Notes: generated by a model not told the origin, from the sequence alone. 64,000 bases of DNA from Cyclobacteriaceae bacterium (GCA_016786585.1 JAEUUI010000030.1:62001-126000), one strand, 5' to 3'. Shown: positions 17,231-27,228, counted from the first letter of the stretch. Numbers and translations: made by a program.

Positions 17231-18082
17231 CTAAAATAACTGAATTTGTGTAGCCGCTTGCCGCTGAATATCGCCTGCCACGGTTTTCGCTGAAAGCTGC
17301 TTCGAATAGAAGCCGATGTAATAAAACGGCATCTCCATCAGGCCCGAGTTCAGCTTATGCACCGAAACGGTGGTGTTCAGCCCCAGCATCAGCATGTTGT
17401 TCTGCTGAATCTTAACAAGCTTCCGGTAAAATTCAACATTGCTTTTTACCTCTTCCAGTTTTTCAAAATCCCTGAATCCACCTAAGTACTTCTTGAGGCG
17501 ATCGCGCTGCTCGCGCAGATAAAATTTGTAGTCGAGACGGTTCGAAAGACTGAATGTATACGGAATTAAAAATGTAAAGCCCAGGTCATTCAGTTTATCA
17601 AGTGTTGTAAACGGGATATCGAGCGAAAATGGATCTACCACACAAAATATAGCCACTTTGTAGCCGGCCTTGGACTGCGGGATGTACGAACGAAACTTTT
17701 CGAGCAGGTGTTCAGGTTTTGATTCAAAGATCACCACGTTCTTTCCACGGAAATATTTGTTTACCCTGATCTTCAGCGCTTTGGCGTTTTCGGAAGATTG
17801 CTCACAAAAAATCCATTTCGATACGGGCAGATTGTCCTGAAGGGAAGTAAGCGCGACCGAAGGGAAGAGTTCTTTCCGATGGCCGAATGAATACAAGCCC
17901 GATCCGGAATAAAGATCGACAAACACGATGTCGTTTACTTTTCCGGAAACGTTGGTGATAAAAGACTCGAAATACTGCTGGATGACTTGAACCTTTACTT
18001 TAAACCACGGCTCGGCAGCCGTTGTAACAAAACCATCATCCTGAAAAGAATTAAAAAATGCAGGCGAAGTTGAGAGGCTCAA
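17231..18082 (-). CDS. tcmP: Three-Cys-motif partner protein TcmP-like
   Basis: A 283-residue protein with the TcmP features: an early AEPWFKVKVQVIQQYF segment and the VFVDLYSGSGLYSFG loop, which resembles a SAM/nucleotide-binding Rossmann turn, followed by an FCVVDPFSL strand. The family is named for its genetic link to a separate three-cysteine radical-type protein. No such partner is seen within the window; the nearest cysteine-rich protein is the DUF3109 gene just downstream. Function is unknown. Confidence 0.72.
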   Translation of the reverse strand: MSLSTSPAFFNSFQDDGFVTTAAEPWFKVKVQVIQQYFESFITNVSGKVNDIVFVDLYSGSGLYSFGHRKELFPSVALTSLQDNLPVSKWIFCEQSSENAKALKIRVNKYFRGKNVVIFESKPEHLLEKFRSYIPQSKAGYKVAIFCVVDPFSLDIPFTTLDKLNDLGFTFLIPYTFSLSNRLDYKFYLREQRDRLKKYLGGFRDFEKLEEVKSNVEFYRKLVKIQQNNMLMLGLNTTVSVHKLNSGLMEMPFYYIGFYSKQLSAKTVAGDIQRQAATQIQLF

Positions 18083-18202
18083 GTATAAACAGGTTTAACA
18101 AAAGTAGTTTTCACCGCGCAACGGTGCAACATTCCGGTAAACAAAGTGCGACCGGAAATATTTTATGAAGGATAAAAAGGATCACTTACCTTGCGGGGTC
18201 GT

Positions 18203-20464
18203 ATGGATTATTTAGAGCAGCTGAACCCTTCGCAGTACGAGGGCGTAGTGAACACGGAAGGCCCCACCATGCTGATTGCCGGTGCGGGATCGGGGAAGAC
18301 CAGGGTGCTGACGTTTCGAATTGCACACCTCATTAAAGCCAAGGATGTTGATCCGTTCAGCATCATGGCCCTAACCTTTACCAACAAGGCTGCAAAAGAA
18401 ATGCGCGAGCGGGTTGAACACGTTGTCGGCTCGGACGCGCGAAACATCTGGATGGGTACATTTCACTCTGTCTTCGCACGGTTGCTTCGTGGTCGCGACA
18501 GGGGAACACGCCTGGGCTATAGTCAGAACTTTACCATTTACGATGTTGATGATGCGAAAACGATCATCAAACAGGTGGTGAAAGAAATGGGATTGGACGA
18601 AACGGTGTACAAACCGAACGTTGTTTACAATCGTATTTCAGCCGCGAAAAATCAACTGATCAGCTGGCAGGCCTATCTCGCCAATGGTGAGCTGATGGCC
18701 GATGACGCCTCGAATCTTCGCCCCGAGATGGGCCGGATTTACAAAACCTACCAGGAGCGTTGCTTCAAAGCTGACGCGATGGACTTTGACGATATCCTCT
18801 TCAATACCGACAAGTTGCTGAAAGATCACCTGGATGTGCTGAACGAGTTGCAGCAGCGGTTCAAATATTTGCTGATCGATGAGTTTCAGGACACTAACCT
18901 CTGCCAGTACAGCATTGTCAGGAAGATTGCATCGGCTTACCGGAACATCTGTGTGGTTGGCGATGATGCGCAGAGCATTTATGGTTTCCGCGGAGCGGAT
19001 ATCACCAATATCCTGAATTTTGAGCGCGACTATCCGGATCTGAAAATGTTTAAGCTGGAGCAGAATTATCGCTCAACTCAAAACATTGTAAATGCGGCTA
19101 ATTCCGTAATCAAAAGAAATCGTGCACAGATTCCTAAGAACGTTTGGACAGCAAACGAACAAGGCAATCAGATCGAGCTTATCAAGGCACTTTCGGACAA
19201 TGAGGAAGGCCGGCTGGTGGCATCTTCAATCTTCGAAGAAAAGATGCAGCATCAGTTGAAGTTCAGCGATTTCGCCATCTTGTATCGCACCAACAGCCAA
19301 TCACGCGCGATGGAAGAATCACTTCGCCGGCTGAACATCAAATACAAAATCGTTGGCGGGCTTTCATTCTATCAACGTAAGGAGATTAAAGATTTGCTGG
19401 CGTACATGCGCTTCGTGTTGAATCACAACGATGAAGCAGCATTCAGGCGAATCATCAATCTTCCTAAACGGGGAATTGGCGATACAAGCGTTGACAAACT
19501 TATCCTGGGAGCGAACGATCAGGGTGCGTCTATCTGGGATGTACTTCAGGATCCGAAACACTTTGTAACGGGCCGCACCATCGGTGCAATTGATGAGTTC
19601 GTAACGTTAATCAAACGGTTTGAACTGGAAGTCGGCAGGAAAGATGCCTACGATGCAGCCTTCGACATCGCAAAAGGTTCCGGTTTAATGAAGGAACTGT
19701 ATGAAGACAAAACCGTTGAAGGGCTGAGCCGCTATGAAAACGTTCAGGAATTATTGAACGCGATCAAGGAATTTGTGGAAGATCCTGAAAAGGAAGATAA
19801 ATCACTGAGCGCATTTCTTCAGGACGTGGCATTGGTGACCGGCCAGGACGAAGACAAAGACCGCGATCCTGATAAGGTAACACTCATGACCATTCACATG
19901 GCAAAGGGCCTTGAGTTTAAGTATGTTTACATCGTAGGACTGGAAGAAGATCTTTTTCCTTCGCAGATGATGTTAAGCAGCCGCGCGGATCTTGAAGAAG
20001 AGCGCAGGCTATTCTATGTGGCGATAACACGCGCTCAAAAAAAGCTGTATCTCTCCTACGCGATAACGCGGTATCGTTTCGGAAGATTAAAGAATTGCGA
20101 AAAGAGCCGATTCATTGACGACATTGATCCGGGCTATATCAAAATGAGCACGAAGTACTCCAGCATGGAGTCATCGCCCGTGAGCAGTGGTTACGCCCGA
20201 ACACTGGTGCAGGGCATTAAAAAGACGGTCTCATCACAGCCATTAAAACCGAAAGCTACTGCGTACAAGCCTCCGGTGGATTTCAAACCGAGCGACAATG
20301 CGTTGTTGCGTGAAGGTATGAAAGTCGAGCACCCGAAATTCGGCTTCGGAAAGGTCGAAAAAATGGATTTCAGCGGTCCGGACAAGAAAGCCAAAATAAT
20401 ATTTGACGATTTTGGCGAGAAGACCTTATTACTTAGCTTTGCCAAACTGAAAATACACGAATAG
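18203..20464 (+). CDS. pcrA: UvrD/PcrA-type 3'-5' DNA helicase
   Basis: Superfamily 1A helicase used in nucleotide-excision and mismatch repair and in clearing RecA filaments. The 753-residue protein from the ATG at 18203 starts MDYLEQLNPSQYEGV; the four extra codons from the TTG at 18191 are not conserved. Walker A is AGAGSGKT (about residues 26-33), Walker B is LLIDEFQDTN, and motifs QNYRS, MTIHMAKGLEF and VAITRAQ are present. The C-terminal Tudor-like tail (HPKFGFGKV...) that contacts RNA polymerase in PcrA is conserved. Confidence 0.95.
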   Translation: MDYLEQLNPSQYEGVVNTEGPTMLIAGAGSGKTRVLTFRIAHLIKAKDVDPFSIMALTFTNKAAKEMRERVEHVVGSDARNIWMGTFHSVFARLLRGRDRGTRLGYSQNFTIYDVDDAKTIIKQVVKEMGLDETVYKPNVVYNRISAAKNQLISWQAYLANGELMADDASNLRPEMGRIYKTYQERCFKADAMDFDDILFNTDKLLKDHLDVLNELQQRFKYLLIDEFQDTNLCQYSIVRKIASAYRNICVVGDDAQSIYGFRGADITNILNFERDYPDLKMFKLEQNYRSTQNIVNAANSVIKRNRAQIPKNVWTANEQGNQIELIKALSDNEEGRLVASSIFEEKMQHQLKFSDFAILYRTNSQSRAMEESLRRLNIKYKIVGGLSFYQRKEIKDLLAYMRFVLNHNDEAAFRRIINLPKRGIGDTSVDKLILGANDQGASIWDVLQDPKHFVTGRTIGAIDEFVTLIKRFELEVGRKDAYDAAFDIAKGSGLMKELYEDKTVEGLSRYENVQELLNAIKEFVEDPEKEDKSLSAFLQDVALVTGQDEDKDRDPDKVTLMTIHMAKGLEFKYVYIVGLEEDLFPSQMMLSSRADLEEERRLFYVAITRAQKKLYLSYAITRYRFGRLKNCEKSRFIDDIDPGYIKMSTKYSSMESSPVSSGYARTLVQGIKKTVSSQPLKPKATAYKPPVDFKPSDNALLREGMKVEHPKFGFGKVEKMDFSGPDKKAKIIFDDFGEKTLLLSFAKLKIHE

Positions 20465-20577
20465 AGCCGTATTAAGTAAACGTTTTTAGTCCTGAGCGAA
20501 TCCCAGCTCGTTGCCTGACTTGGAAAAACTTGATACGCAACACTAAGCACTCAATACAAACGATTCACTACTGGTAA

Positions 20578-21264
20578 ATGATTGGAGAATACAACACCTC
20601 GCGCCCTGATATTATTTTAAAAGAATATGGCCGCAACGTTCAGAAACTGACGGAATATATTCGCAGCATTCCTGATAAGGAAAAACGCACTGAAATGGCC
20701 TATACGCTCATCGAGCTGATGACGCAGCTAACACCGAGCGTAAAAGATGCGACACCGGAAAATCCGCAGCGCATGTGGGACGATCTATATGTGATTGCTG
20801 ACTTCAACCTCGATTTGAATAGCCCTTTCCCTGTTCCGGATCGCGAAACATTGTTCAAGCGCCCGAAACACATCGGGTATCCGCAAAGCAATATTCGCTT
20901 CAAGCACTACGGCAAGAACATCGAACGTCTTATTAAAGAAGCGATGAAACTTGAAAACGAGCAGGAACGTAACGATGCCGTGATTTACCTCGGCAAGCTG
21001 ATGAAGACCTTCTATGGTGCATGGAATAAAGAAACACTCGATGATTCCGTTATCGTGAACGATATCCGCACCATGTCGCAAGGCAAGCTGTCGCTGGATT
21101 TAGGAAAGGTACGCGAAGACAATCTGTTCGAGCAGCTTTACAAGGGCGAAAAACGCAAGCCTGTTCAGGAACAAAGCCAGGGTGGCGGACAGCACCGAAA
21201 CAACGGTCATCGTAATAAAAACCGTAACCGGTTCAAGAACAAGAACAAAAGAAGAGATCAATAA
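20578..21264 (+). CDS. DUF4290 family protein
   Basis: A 228-residue Bacteroidota-specific protein. The start MIGEYNTSRPDIILKEYGRN and a second, similar segment (NIRFKHYGKNIERLIKEA, about residues 106-123) suggest two related helical halves. The last 40 residues are strongly basic and rich in Asn, Lys and Arg, with a Gly/Gln-rich linker before them, so nucleic-acid binding is likely. As in other Bacteroidota it stands immediately before murA (87-bp spacer). The function is unknown. Confidence 0.88.
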   Translation: MIGEYNTSRPDIILKEYGRNVQKLTEYIRSIPDKEKRTEMAYTLIELMTQLTPSVKDATPENPQRMWDDLYVIADFNLDLNSPFPVPDRETLFKRPKHIGYPQSNIRFKHYGKNIERLIKEAMKLENEQERNDAVIYLGKLMKTFYGAWNKETLDDSVIVNDIRTMSQGKLSLDLGKVREDNLFEQLYKGEKRKPVQEQSQGGGQHRNNGHRNKNRNRFKNKNKRRDQ

Positions 21265-21351
21265 TCTAAAATTCGCATTAAATCGATTAGCCAATGATTC
21301 AGCGGTTTACGTTGATTTTCATTGGCTAATTTTTCAACCTGACTTTCACAC

Positions 21352-22656
21352 ATGAGCATATTCAGAATAAAAGGCGGCAATAAATTAAAAGGTGAAATCA
21401 TCCCGCAGGGTGCTAAGAATGAAGCATTACAAATCGTAAGCGCGGTCCTGTTAACCGATCAACCCGTAACCATTCATAATATTCCTGATATCCGCGATGT
21501 GAATAAGCTGATTGAACTTGTGGGTGACTTAGGCGCGAAGGTTGAAAAGCTCAGCAAAGATTCTTACCGGTTTACTGCAGCAAACGTCAACACCAAATTT
21601 TTGGAGAGCGATGAGTATCGTGCAAAGGCTGCCGCATTGCGCGGATCGGTTATGCTGCTCGGACCAATCCTGGCGCGCTTCGGAAAAGCAAGTTTGCCTA
21701 AACCCGGTGGCGATAAAATCGGAAGACGCAGACTGGATACACACTTCATCGGTTTCCAGAAGCTTGGCGCGAAATTCAATTTTGATTCCAACAATCAGTA
21801 TTTCGAGATCGATGCATCGAAGCTCGAGGGCACTTACATGCTGTTGGATGAAGCATCCGTTACCGGAACGGCCAATATCGTGATGGCTGCCGTGCTTGCG
21901 AAAGGAACAACAACAATATACAACGCAGCCTGCGAGCCATACCTTCAGCAACTTTGCAGCATGCTGAACCGCATGGGCGCAAAGATTACGGGTGTCGGTT
22001 CAAATCTTCTGACGATTGAAGGAGTTGAAAAACTTGGCGGAACAGAGCATACCTTACTGCCTGACATGATTGAGATCGGGAGTTTCATCGGCCTAGCAGC
22101 GATGACACAATCTGAGATCACGATAAAAAATTGTCGCATCGACATGCTGGGAATCATCCCTGAAATTTTCAGACGACTCGGCATTAAGATGGAATTCCAC
22201 GGAGATGACATTCATATTCCCGCACAGGAAAAATATGAGATTGAATCATTCATTGACGGTTCAATCTTAACGATTGCCGATGCTCCGTGGCCGGGATTCA
22301 CACCGGATTTGATAAGCATCGTGCTGGTGGTAGCGACTCAGGCCAAAGGCTCGGTGCTCATTCATCAGAAGATGTTTGAAAGCCGGTTGTTCTTTGTCGA
22401 CAAGCTGATCGACATGGGCGCACAGATCATCTTATGTGATCCGCACCGTGCAAACGTAATTGGCCTTGAGCGCAAGCAAACACTTCGTGGAATAAAAATG
22501 GCATCGCCTGATATTCGTGCAGGTGTAGCACTATTGATTGCGGCATTGTCTGCAAACGGTGTAAGCGAGATTTCCAGCATTGACCAGATTGATCGCGGGT
22601 ATCAGAACATCGACACACGCTTACGTGCGCTGGGCGCGGATATTCAGAGGTTATGA
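21352..22656 (+). CDS. murA: UDP-N-acetylglucosamine 1-carboxyvinyltransferase with Cys-to-Asp active site
   Basis: First committed step of peptidoglycan synthesis: transfer of enolpyruvate from PEP to UDP-GlcNAc. The 434-residue protein has the full inside-out alpha/beta barrel pair and the N-terminal GGNKLKGEI and GAKNEALQIV segments. The catalytic loop reads LPKPGGDKIGRRRLDTH, so Asp121 stands where most bacteria have the Cys that fosfomycin alkylates. Asp keeps activity but blocks the drug, as is established for mycobacterial and chlamydial MurA. The stop overlaps the next start by 4 bp. Confidence 0.97.
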   Translation: MSIFRIKGGNKLKGEIIPQGAKNEALQIVSAVLLTDQPVTIHNIPDIRDVNKLIELVGDLGAKVEKLSKDSYRFTAANVNTKFLESDEYRAKAAALRGSVMLLGPILARFGKASLPKPGGDKIGRRRLDTHFIGFQKLGAKFNFDSNNQYFEIDASKLEGTYMLLDEASVTGTANIVMAAVLAKGTTTIYNAACEPYLQQLCSMLNRMGAKITGVGSNLLTIEGVEKLGGTEHTLLPDMIEIGSFIGLAAMTQSEITIKNCRIDMLGIIPEIFRRLGIKMEFHGDDIHIPAQEKYEIESFIDGSILTIADAPWPGFTPDLISIVLVVATQAKGSVLIHQKMFESRLFFVDKLIDMGAQIILCDPHRANVIGLERKQTLRGIKMASPDIRAGVALLIAALSANGVSEISSIDQIDRGYQNIDTRLRALGADIQRL

Positions 22657-23867
22657 TCATAAAGTTAATTCTGTTTTTATCTCTATTTCTGGCAGTTCAA
22701 AATGTCTTTTGTCAGGAAGATTTTCGACCAGGCTATGTAGTTAATCAAAATAAGGATACGCTTCGGGGCTTCATCTTATATTCTGAAGGTAATAGCAAAT
22801 TTATAAGTTGTTATTTTAAAAAAAATTTAGAAGAATCGGCAACTGTGTATACCCCGGCTCAACTTGTGGGTTATCGATTAGATAATGATGCATACTTTAC
22901 CGTAAGATCAATAAAAACTGGTTCAAATTTCAACGAACTTTTTTTTGCGGAAATCTTGGTTAAAGGACGAGTTACTTTATTCAGAATTTATGAAAGATTT
23001 TACTTGGAGGACGATGAACTAAAGGTTTTTCCATTAGATGAGAATATTCAAGAGGTTGAAAAGGGTAGCAAAAAATACATAAGAAACGATTATAAATATG
23101 TTGGTATTTTGAATTGGAAATTTTCTGATTGCCCTGAAGCAAAGCATAAAGTAAAAAACACAAAACTAAAAGAACGCGAACTCACTGAACTCTTTGAACT
23201 GTATAATTCCTGCTTTGCCCAAACAAGCACTTCTTTTAAAAGCCAAAAAGCTTGGTCACAAAGCTATGTTGGTCTTACAGGGGGCTTTATTAGCACCACA
23301 ATTTTAAACAGTGGAGACTTGGCATCTTTCATTGATGAAAGTCAATTCAAGAATGACAAAAGTATTTTCATTGGCCTTAGTTACATTTTCTCGTCTCCAA
23401 GAATTTCTGAAAGATTTAGCCTAAACATTGATTTTATCTTTCAAAAGGCTAGTTATCAATCTGTGACCAGTTCTCCGGAAACGAGAGACATTGTAGCACT
23501 AAAATACAATTTACTAAGAACTCCATTATCCTTCTCCTATCATTTTATCAACTCGAGACGAAAACTAATACCCTTTATTGGAGGCGGAGCTTCTTTAACT
23601 TTATACACGAATCTCAAGAGTTATTGGCAACATGAACAGATTTATACAAATACTGTAGTGATCGACAGGTCCGAAAGTTTTTTTTCATACAAAAAAAACA
23701 CCCTGCGCCCCTTCTTAGAAGGCGGACTATCTTACAATAGGAGTGGAAACTTTCTCTTTTCTCTCCGAGCCCAATATCACTACGGAACTTCCGTTATAGA
23801 CAATGGACTTTCTCCCATAGTTGAGCAAAACTTTATCCTTACGGGAAGCGTACTTTATAAACTTTAG
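22653..23867 (+). CDS. Predicted outer-membrane beta-barrel protein
   Basis: A 404-residue protein with a clear signal peptide ending VFCQ (about residue 21). The N-terminal half (about 25-190) has strand-rich segments that I cannot assign; the second half, from YVGLTGGFIS, shows alternating hydrophobic strands and Gly/Tyr turns of a PorT/OMP_b-brl-like barrel and ends with a strand finishing in Leu. Its ATG overlaps the murA stop (ATGA). The gene is visibly richer in A+T than murA. It is 2 bp upstream of the TIG/Kelch lipoprotein gene, so the two probably form a surface pair. Confidence 0.65.
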   Translation: MIIKLILFLSLFLAVQNVFCQEDFRPGYVVNQNKDTLRGFILYSEGNSKFISCYFKKNLEESATVYTPAQLVGYRLDNDAYFTVRSIKTGSNFNELFFAEILVKGRVTLFRIYERFYLEDDELKVFPLDENIQEVEKGSKKYIRNDYKYVGILNWKFSDCPEAKHKVKNTKLKERELTELFELYNSCFAQTSTSFKSQKAWSQSYVGLTGGFISTTILNSGDLASFIDESQFKNDKSIFIGLSYIFSSPRISERFSLNIDFIFQKASYQSVTSSPETRDIVALKYNLLRTPLSFSYHFINSRRKLIPFIGGGASLTLYTNLKSYWQHEQIYTNTVVIDRSESFFSYKKNTLRPFLEGGLSYNRSGNFLFSLRAQYHYGTSVIDNGLSPIVEQNFILTGSVLYKL

Positions 23868-23869
23868 TT

Positions 23870-26383
23870 ATGAAAAAGTTAGCCCTGTTTATAATATGTT
23901 TATTTTCTTTGGTTTTTTGTACCGATCAAGAAGAAATTCCAAGACAATCCTACCCGTTGGTATCTACTAATTCGGTCGAGAATATAACACGGGAGGGTGC
24001 CGATTTTAAAGGAAAGATTACCCGTGACGGAAACGCTAGAATAATTGAGCAAGGTTTTGTATGGGGACTATTTGCAACTCTTTCGCTTGAAAATTCTGAT
24101 AGGGCTGTGTTCGAAAACACCAAATCGAGTACTTTTAAAGTTCGAATAGAGACGACTCTTGAAGAGAACAAAACATACTATGTTCGAGCGTATGTTAGAA
24201 CTGAAAACTTAGTAGTGTATGGGCCCGCTGTACAATTCGTGAGTTTAGGGAGTAAGGCACCCGTTATTACAAACTTTAAGCCCTCAACCGCACAAATACT
24301 TGACACAATTAACATCGAAGGTTTAGGGTTCAGTTATCTTAAAACTAAAAACGAAATTAAATTTAGCGGCCAATCAGCTCAAGTTGTGAGCGCCACTGAT
24401 ACATTACTACGGGTTATTGTCCCAGCAGAACTTACTCTTCCAAAATCGCGAATTTCAGTGTCCGTTAGTGGTAATATTGCTCAAACGGCAAGTGATTTTC
24501 AACTTCAGGGCGCCACAATTACGGGCGTAACATCGAAAACCATTGGGGCTTGTGATACTCTTGCTATTTCTGGAGAAAACTTTAATGCAACTCATTCATC
24601 GCTACAAGTTCTTTTAAACGAGACCGACTGTACAATACTGACAAAAACAGTAAATGAAATTCATATTCTGGTACCAACTTTTTTTCCGACAGGATCCACT
24701 GTTAATCTGAAGGTTATTAGCTCAAATATTGAAACGGTTTACGACCTGCCACTAACCTATAAAAAATCTCAGTTTCTATCAGTCGTTCCTCGAGCAAACA
24801 CCACTTTTAACGACACTGTTGTTGTGAAAGCCAAAAATTTACCACGATGCGCAACTATGAAAGTAAAATTACATGACGTTATTCCATTATTAGTAAACGT
24901 TAATGACAGTACAGTAGCGTTCGTGATTCCAGAATCCCTAACGGTATCGTCACCAACACTTTCAATTACTTTCGATGGCTCGCCTCTAACTTTCAATCAA
25001 AGTTTACCACTCTCACAACCATCTATCACATCTGCTGGGCCTAAAAACGTCACTTTTAATGATGTTGTAACTATAATCGGTAAGAATTTTCACCCGCAGG
25101 CACTTCGAAACAGTGTCTATTTAGGGGGAGTGAAAGCAACCATCACGTCTGCCACAACAACAAAGATTATTACCCGCATTCCACCATTAGCCGAAGGTAA
25201 CTGTGGTGCGTGCAAAAATACCATCTTAGAAGTAAACGGAGCGAGCGCAGTTCTTGCTAATTCAATAAACCTTCAAGAACCAACGATCACAGCCGTTATG
25301 CCATCTCCGATTACAACACCTGGATTAGTTACAATAACTGGCAACTTTTTCAACCCGCAAGCTGATTTAAACTCTGTCGTTATTGATAACCCAGCAACCG
25401 TTGTAAGCGCATCTAAAACTCAAGTTATTGCTTCGGTTGATCTGAATACAGTTTCTAATGGAAACCCTTATGTTAGTTCACAAAGTTTTGGATTTGCGTC
25501 AGTACAAACTGGTGCCGGATCAACCGCTGGTCTTGGAGTAAATTTTGACTACAAAGGTCCTTGGACCAAAAAAGCTAACTTTCCGGGAGTTAATCGAGTG
25601 TATCCGCTATCATTTTCTGTTAACAATAAATTATACATGGGGATGGGGTTAGGTGATAGTGACTGGAATTTACGAGACCTATGGGAGTTTAATCCAACAA
25701 ATAATAATTGGGTACAAAAAGCTAATTTTCCCGGACCATCTCGCTATAACTGCGTTCACTTTACGTTAAATGGCAAGGTATACATAGGTCTTGGAGTTAC
25801 CGCAGGATTCGGACTTAGGAAAGATTTTTGGGAGTACAATCCTGCAACTGATACATGGACGCAAAAGAATGACTTTCCCGGTGAAGCCCGTTCCGTTCCA
25901 GAATTCTTTGTTGTTGATAATACAGCTTATATAGTTGGGGGAAGTAATGGCACGACAACATTACGAGATGTTTGGAGATACAATTCAGGCAGTGATTCTT
26001 GGGTATCGCTAAATGAAGCTCCGGAGGATTTTACGAAGCAAAATAGCTTTGTTATTGGAAATAAAGCTTACTGCGTCCAGTCGACCGCAAGTAGTTTTAA
26101 GATTTATGAGTACAACAATGCCTCCGATAGCTGGGCAGTAACATTAAATTCTACGCCAGGTATCGGCACGAGAGCAATCCCTGGAGGGTACATATTTGAT
26201 ATCAATAAGAAATTCCAGCGATACAACCCAGCGACTAACTCCCTGACCACCCTTTTATGGGCAGCACCATCATATGTTGATCAATCGGACGAGGTGGTTG
26301 GCAAACAATATCTTTTTGGACGGGTTCCATTCAGCGGCTTAACTGAACTGTGGGAATTTGACGTTTCCCGATATCCAGATTAA
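23870..26383 (+). CDS. IPT/TIG and Kelch-repeat surface lipoprotein
   Basis: An 837-residue lipoprotein (signal peptide with lipobox LVFC, Cys17). After an FN3-like domain (about 30-130) come five IPT/TIG immunoglobulin-like domains, recognisable by openings such as APVITNFKPSTAQ, PSITSAGPKNVTF and PTITAVMPSP, to about residue 555. The rest is a Kelch-type beta-propeller with repeats of the form WTKKANFPG / DLWEFNPTNNNW. The protein is probably displayed on the outer membrane and binds other molecules. Low G+C and joint placement with the barrel gene upstream suggest recent transfer or relaxed codon use. Confidence 0.82.
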   Translation: MKKLALFIICLFSLVFCTDQEEIPRQSYPLVSTNSVENITREGADFKGKITRDGNARIIEQGFVWGLFATLSLENSDRAVFENTKSSTFKVRIETTLEENKTYYVRAYVRTENLVVYGPAVQFVSLGSKAPVITNFKPSTAQILDTINIEGLGFSYLKTKNEIKFSGQSAQVVSATDTLLRVIVPAELTLPKSRISVSVSGNIAQTASDFQLQGATITGVTSKTIGACDTLAISGENFNATHSSLQVLLNETDCTILTKTVNEIHILVPTFFPTGSTVNLKVISSNIETVYDLPLTYKKSQFLSVVPRANTTFNDTVVVKAKNLPRCATMKVKLHDVIPLLVNVNDSTVAFVIPESLTVSSPTLSITFDGSPLTFNQSLPLSQPSITSAGPKNVTFNDVVTIIGKNFHPQALRNSVYLGGVKATITSATTTKIITRIPPLAEGNCGACKNTILEVNGASAVLANSINLQEPTITAVMPSPITTPGLVTITGNFFNPQADLNSVVIDNPATVVSASKTQVIASVDLNTVSNGNPYVSSQSFGFASVQTGAGSTAGLGVNFDYKGPWTKKANFPGVNRVYPLSFSVNNKLYMGMGLGDSDWNLRDLWEFNPTNNNWVQKANFPGPSRYNCVHFTLNGKVYIGLGVTAGFGLRKDFWEYNPATDTWTQKNDFPGEARSVPEFFVVDNTAYIVGGSNGTTTLRDVWRYNSGSDSWVSLNEAPEDFTKQNSFVIGNKAYCVQSTASSFKIYEYNNASDSWAVTLNSTPGIGTRAIPGGYIFDINKKFQRYNPATNSLTTLLWAAPSYVDQSDEVVGKQYLFGRVPFSGLTELWEFDVSRYPD

Positions 26384-26384
26384 A

Positions 26385-27167
26385 TCAGATATCCACCGTC
26401 AATGCGATCGGGCAATGATCAGAGCCCATGTATTCCGTGTAGATGTCGGCCTTCTTCACTTTTGATACCATATTTTCCGGAACGAGGAAGTAATCGATCC
26501 TCCACCCCACGTTACGGGCACGTGAGTTGAAAAGATTATTCCAGTAGGTGTATTTTACCTCGGTCGGTTTGAAGTGCCGGAATGTATCGATGAAGCCTTC
26601 GTCAAGCAACTTCTGAAAGCCATCGATCTCGCGCTGGGTGTAGCCCGCAGACTTGTTATAATTTTCTTTCGGCCGGGCGATGTCGATTTCCTTGTGTGCA
26701 ACGTTCAAATCGCCACACACAATCACGGGTTTTCTTCGCTTCAGTGAAACAATATGTTCACGGAATGCTTCGTCCCACGTTTCGCGATAATCCAACCGCT
26801 TGAGTCCGTCACCGGAGTTAGGGGTATAAACCGTTACCAGAAAATATGTGAGAAATTCGGCCGTTATCACGCGGCCTTCCATATCATGATCTTCAAAGCC
26901 CAAATCGTAGGTAACGTTCAGCGGCTCCTCTTTCGAAAATATGGCTGTGCCTGAGTACCCTTTGCGTGCCTTCGATGAGTTGGAGAATCCATAATATCCT
27001 GGAATCAACTGTAACACATCCTTAACGTCTTCTGCTGATGCCTTGGTTTCCTGGAAGCACAGCACATCGGCATTCATTGTTTTGAGGTCTTTTAAAAAAT
27101 CCTTCTTGACCATCGCACGGATGCCATTTACATTCCAGCAAACAAAGTGAGTTTGAGCCATTGTCAT
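26385..27167 (-). CDS. xth: Exodeoxyribonuclease III
   Basis: AP endonuclease and 3'-5' exonuclease of base-excision repair. The 260-residue protein has the family motifs WNVNGIRA, LCFQETKA with its metal-binding Glu, GDLNVAHKEID with the catalytic Asp and Asn, and the C-terminal SDHCPI with its catalytic Asp-His pair. Length is typical. The start could be the second Met (MAQTHFVCWN). It converges with the Kelch gene with 1 bp between stops, and the terminator of the small basic gene stands upstream. Confidence 0.95.
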   Translation of the reverse strand: MTMAQTHFVCWNVNGIRAMVKKDFLKDLKTMNADVLCFQETKASAEDVKDVLQLIPGYYGFSNSSKARKGYSGTAIFSKEEPLNVTYDLGFEDHDMEGRVITAEFLTYFLVTVYTPNSGDGLKRLDYRETWDEAFREHIVSLKRRKPVIVCGDLNVAHKEIDIARPKENYNKSAGYTQREIDGFQKLLDEGFIDTFRHFKPTEVKYTYWNNLFNSRARNVGWRIDYFLVPENMVSKVKKADIYTEYMGSDHCPIALTVDI

Positions 27168-27170
27168 CTA

Positions 27171-27200
27171 AATAAAAAACCCTGATGATACCATCAGGGT
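27171..27200 (-). terminator. Terminator of the 53-residue basic protein gene
   Basis: A perfect 9-bp stem (27179-27187 with 27192-27200), a 4-base loop, and a T-run on the minus strand (complement of 27174-27179). It ends the transcript from the gene at 27229-27390 before xth. Confidence 0.92.
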
Positions 27201-27228
27201 CAAAGTAACTAAAATATCAGTAAAGCAA

